From the NCBI RefSeq assembly GCF_017921895.1, contig NZ_JAFIDN010000001.1, positions 310,001 to 374,000 of the forward strand: DNA of 64,000 bases. Reading direction: 5' to 3'. Below the pieces are notes generated by a model, which was not told where the DNA came from, did no database searches, and saw only the letters and a program-made list of their open reading frames with translations. Every line of letters starts with the position of its first letter. Within the stretch, counting starts at the first letter, position 1. Source of the stretch: Natronogracilivirga saccharolytica. GTDB taxonomy: Bacteria; Bacteroidota; Rhodothermia; Balneolales; Natronogracilivirgulaceae. This document shows, piece by piece, positions 62,451 through 64,000 of the stretch. The position numbers and the translations under genes were made by a program.

Positions 62451-64000
62451 TTGAAGAGGCAAAAGCATATTTACCGGCGTACTTATCTGCTTGTCCGCTG
62501 CCTGAGGCCATTCCTGATACTCCTTGTGGCACTGTGCACACTCAGTCCGGGTAATGCCCTGGCCCAGTTTCTCTCCCCTTTTTCCATTGGCGGGGAAACA
62601 TCCTTCAACCGCCAGCTGGATGCAATGAGATGGCAATATGAGGGTGGCATTGATCTGGACAGGAACAATCTCAGCGTAACACTGCAAAACAGCTTCCGGT
62701 CACGGCTCTATCTTTCCGATGGCGAGGCCAGAAATATTCAGGATGAAAACGAACTGCGGCTCAGCATGCGGCAATGGCTCAATGATCAATGGGCGGTAAC
62801 CGGAGAGGCGCAATCCTACAGTTTCACAACCACCAATTTGCTGCAGAACAGAGCACATCTGGGAATGCTGTACAATCCCTACGAGCGAATCGAGCTTTCG
62901 CTGATGGGTGGTATCATGAGCGACAGGCGAAGCGATAATCTGGACCAGGGGTGGTCTGGTTTGTTTCGTGCCCGAAGCAGGCCTGTAAGAACCGGTGATT
63001 TCATTTTTCAACCCTCTGCTGAGGCCCATTACGCTGATCTGGATCCGAGAACATCCTCGACTTACCGGGTGCAAACCGAGGGGGAGTACCGATTTGATGA
63101 TTTTATCATGCGGGGGGATATTGTCGCCTCAAGAGGCACAAGAGAAGGCTACCAGCCAAGCAGTTTTTTTAACCGCGGACTCACAAACATCATCGAATCC
63201 ATCCGCAATGATTCCACCGCATTTGACTTGCAGGTCAGAGTACCCGTCATTGAGTCTTTGCATCTGGAAATAGACCTCTACACACTCAGCAGTGTCCGTT
63301 CCGTAAACAGCCGGCCGTACACCGATGACCTGGATGACCCCGTTTCCGACACGCGCACACAGCGCCGTGAAGTTGAACTCAACTCCCGGGCCGAATATGA
63401 GTTCAGACGCAATCAGATCGCCCTGGGTTTCAATTTTGGATACATCAACAGAGGTTCGCGTCTGACCAACACGGAAGATTTTACCGAAGATCAGGTCACC
63501 CGCCGCAACGAGATACTCAGAAACTCCAATTTTGATCAAAGCCGGTTCGAGCTGTTCACAAGAAGCAGATGGCGAATCGCCGACAACAATGAGCTGCTGA
63601 TTCAGGGTCAGGCCGGAATTTTACGCTACGATACACCGGAGATCAATCAGGATGACAGGGACGAGCTGAATTACCGGATCCAGATCATCAACCGGCACGT
63701 CTTCTCTCCGTACTTTGACATAACACTGCGGGCCGGAGGTGAAGCGACCCACTATGTCTACCTCAGCGCCGCAAGAAGTATTGAAAACAACTGGCGCAGA
63801 ACCATCCGCCTGGCTCCCGAAATGCAATGGCAGCCTCTCGAACGCCTCCGGATACGCAATTCGCTGCTGGTCCGGGCAAATTACACAGTTGAGGATTATC
63901 AGCTGGAAGACCGGCCCAAAAATGATCAGTCCTCCAGGGAGTTCGCCGCTCAGACAAATATCGAATTCATGCTCACCGATTCATGGAGTCTTGAGCTCGG
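62451..64000 (+). CDS. outer-membrane beta-barrel-like protein, 5' part, TTG start
   Basis: Open to the right edge (516 codons seen). The frame has a stop at 62445 and no ATG before the leader, so the TTG at 62451 is the likely start: it gives a basic end and a signal peptide (RPFLILLVALCTLSPGNALA, cut before QFLSPFS). The mature part alternates short polar and hydrophobic strands, rich in Arg, Tyr, Leu and Asn, for example RLYLSDGEARNIQDENELRL and YNPYERIELSLMGGI, as in outer-membrane barrels. No family was recognised with certainty. It follows, on the opposite strand from the methyltransferase, a dyad likely to be regulatory. Confidence 0.75.
   Translation, partial: MKRQKHIYRRTYLLVRCLRPFLILLVALCTLSPGNALAQFLSPFSIGGETSFNRQLDAMRWQYEGGIDLDRNNLSVTLQNSFRSRLYLSDGEARNIQDENELRLSMRQWLNDQWAVTGEAQSYSFTTTNLLQNRAHLGMLYNPYERIELSLMGGIMSDRRSDNLDQGWSGLFRARSRPVRTGDFIFQPSAEAHYADLDPRTSSTYRVQTEGEYRFDDFIMRGDIVASRGTREGYQPSSFFNRGLTNIIESIRNDSTAFDLQVRVPVIESLHLEIDLYTLSSVRSVNSRPYTDDLDDPVSDTRTQRREVELNSRAEYEFRRNQIALGFNFGYINRGSRLTNTEDFTEDQVTRRNEILRNSNFDQSRFELFTRSRWRIADNNELLIQGQAGILRYDTPEINQDDRDELNYRIQIINRHVFSPYFDITLRAGGEATHYVYLSAARSIENNWRRTIRLAPEMQWQPLERLRIRNSLLVRANYTVEDYQLEDRPKNDQSSREFAAQTNIEFMLTDSWSLEL

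Noticed and set aside
1-64000. tRNA, rRNA, insertion sequence, prophage or restriction system
   Set aside because: All gaps over about 100 bases were read on both strands; no cloverleaf, transposase, integrase or phage gene was seen. Small ncRNAs cannot be excluded by eye.

Overview
The window looks like chromosome of a free-living, respiring member of the Bacteroidota/Rhodothermota/Balneolota group, most likely a Balneolota-like halophile. The grounds are: a SusC/SusD pair, an OAR-like TonB receptor, many lipoproteins with a cysteine right after a short hydrophobic leader, a SpoIID-like lipoprotein, a NirA-type reductase with a HEPN-like tail, a single-chain glycyl-tRNA synthetase, lamin-tail surface proteins, acidic secreted proteins and a TTG-N20-TAnnTTTG promoter. 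The lineage is inferred from gene content, not from a marker alignment. No rRNA, tRNA, CRISPR array, phage or insertion sequence was seen.

Region 1 (1-11522, minus strand) is one energy block, read right to left: pyruvate:ferredoxin oxidoreductase, a dihydroorotate-dehydrogenase-like protein, then nuoA, B, C, D, H, I, J, K and the start of nuoL. The NADH-input genes nuoE, F and G are not at their usual place between D and H. NuoA and NuoI carry long low-complexity tails. Ferredoxin reduced by the first enzyme could feed this complex I.

Region 2 (11.8-32.6 kb) is mixed housekeeping: two secreted or membrane proteins of unknown role, a probably frameshifted small secreted protein, the proBA proline pathway, an acidic lipoprotein, a siroheme nitrite/sulfite reductase, a SpoIID-like lipoprotein, phosphoglucomutase, a P1B-type metal ATPase, carbonic anhydrase, an AbgT-family transporter with an unusual soluble insertion resembling a biotinyl/lipoyl fold, a lipoprotein cyclophilin, a glycerophosphodiesterase and a hydrolase.

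Region 3 (32.7-50.5 kb) is largely envelope: a SusD/SusC operon with a clear terminator, a TonB receptor, an acyl-ACP thioesterase, a large zinc metalloprotease, two neighbouring UppP paralogues (one without a key acidic residue), and an nfeD-slipin-serine hydrolase operon.

Region 4 (50.6-64 kb) has a flavin monooxygenase-like enzyme, an FKBP isomerase, glycyl-tRNA synthetase, an NAD(P)-binding protein, aspartate-semialdehyde dehydrogenase, a 1195-residue lamin-tail protein with a recognisable promoter, glutamate racemase, a TrmH-type RNA methyltransferase, and at the right edge the start of an outer-membrane beta-barrel-like protein that begins at TTG.
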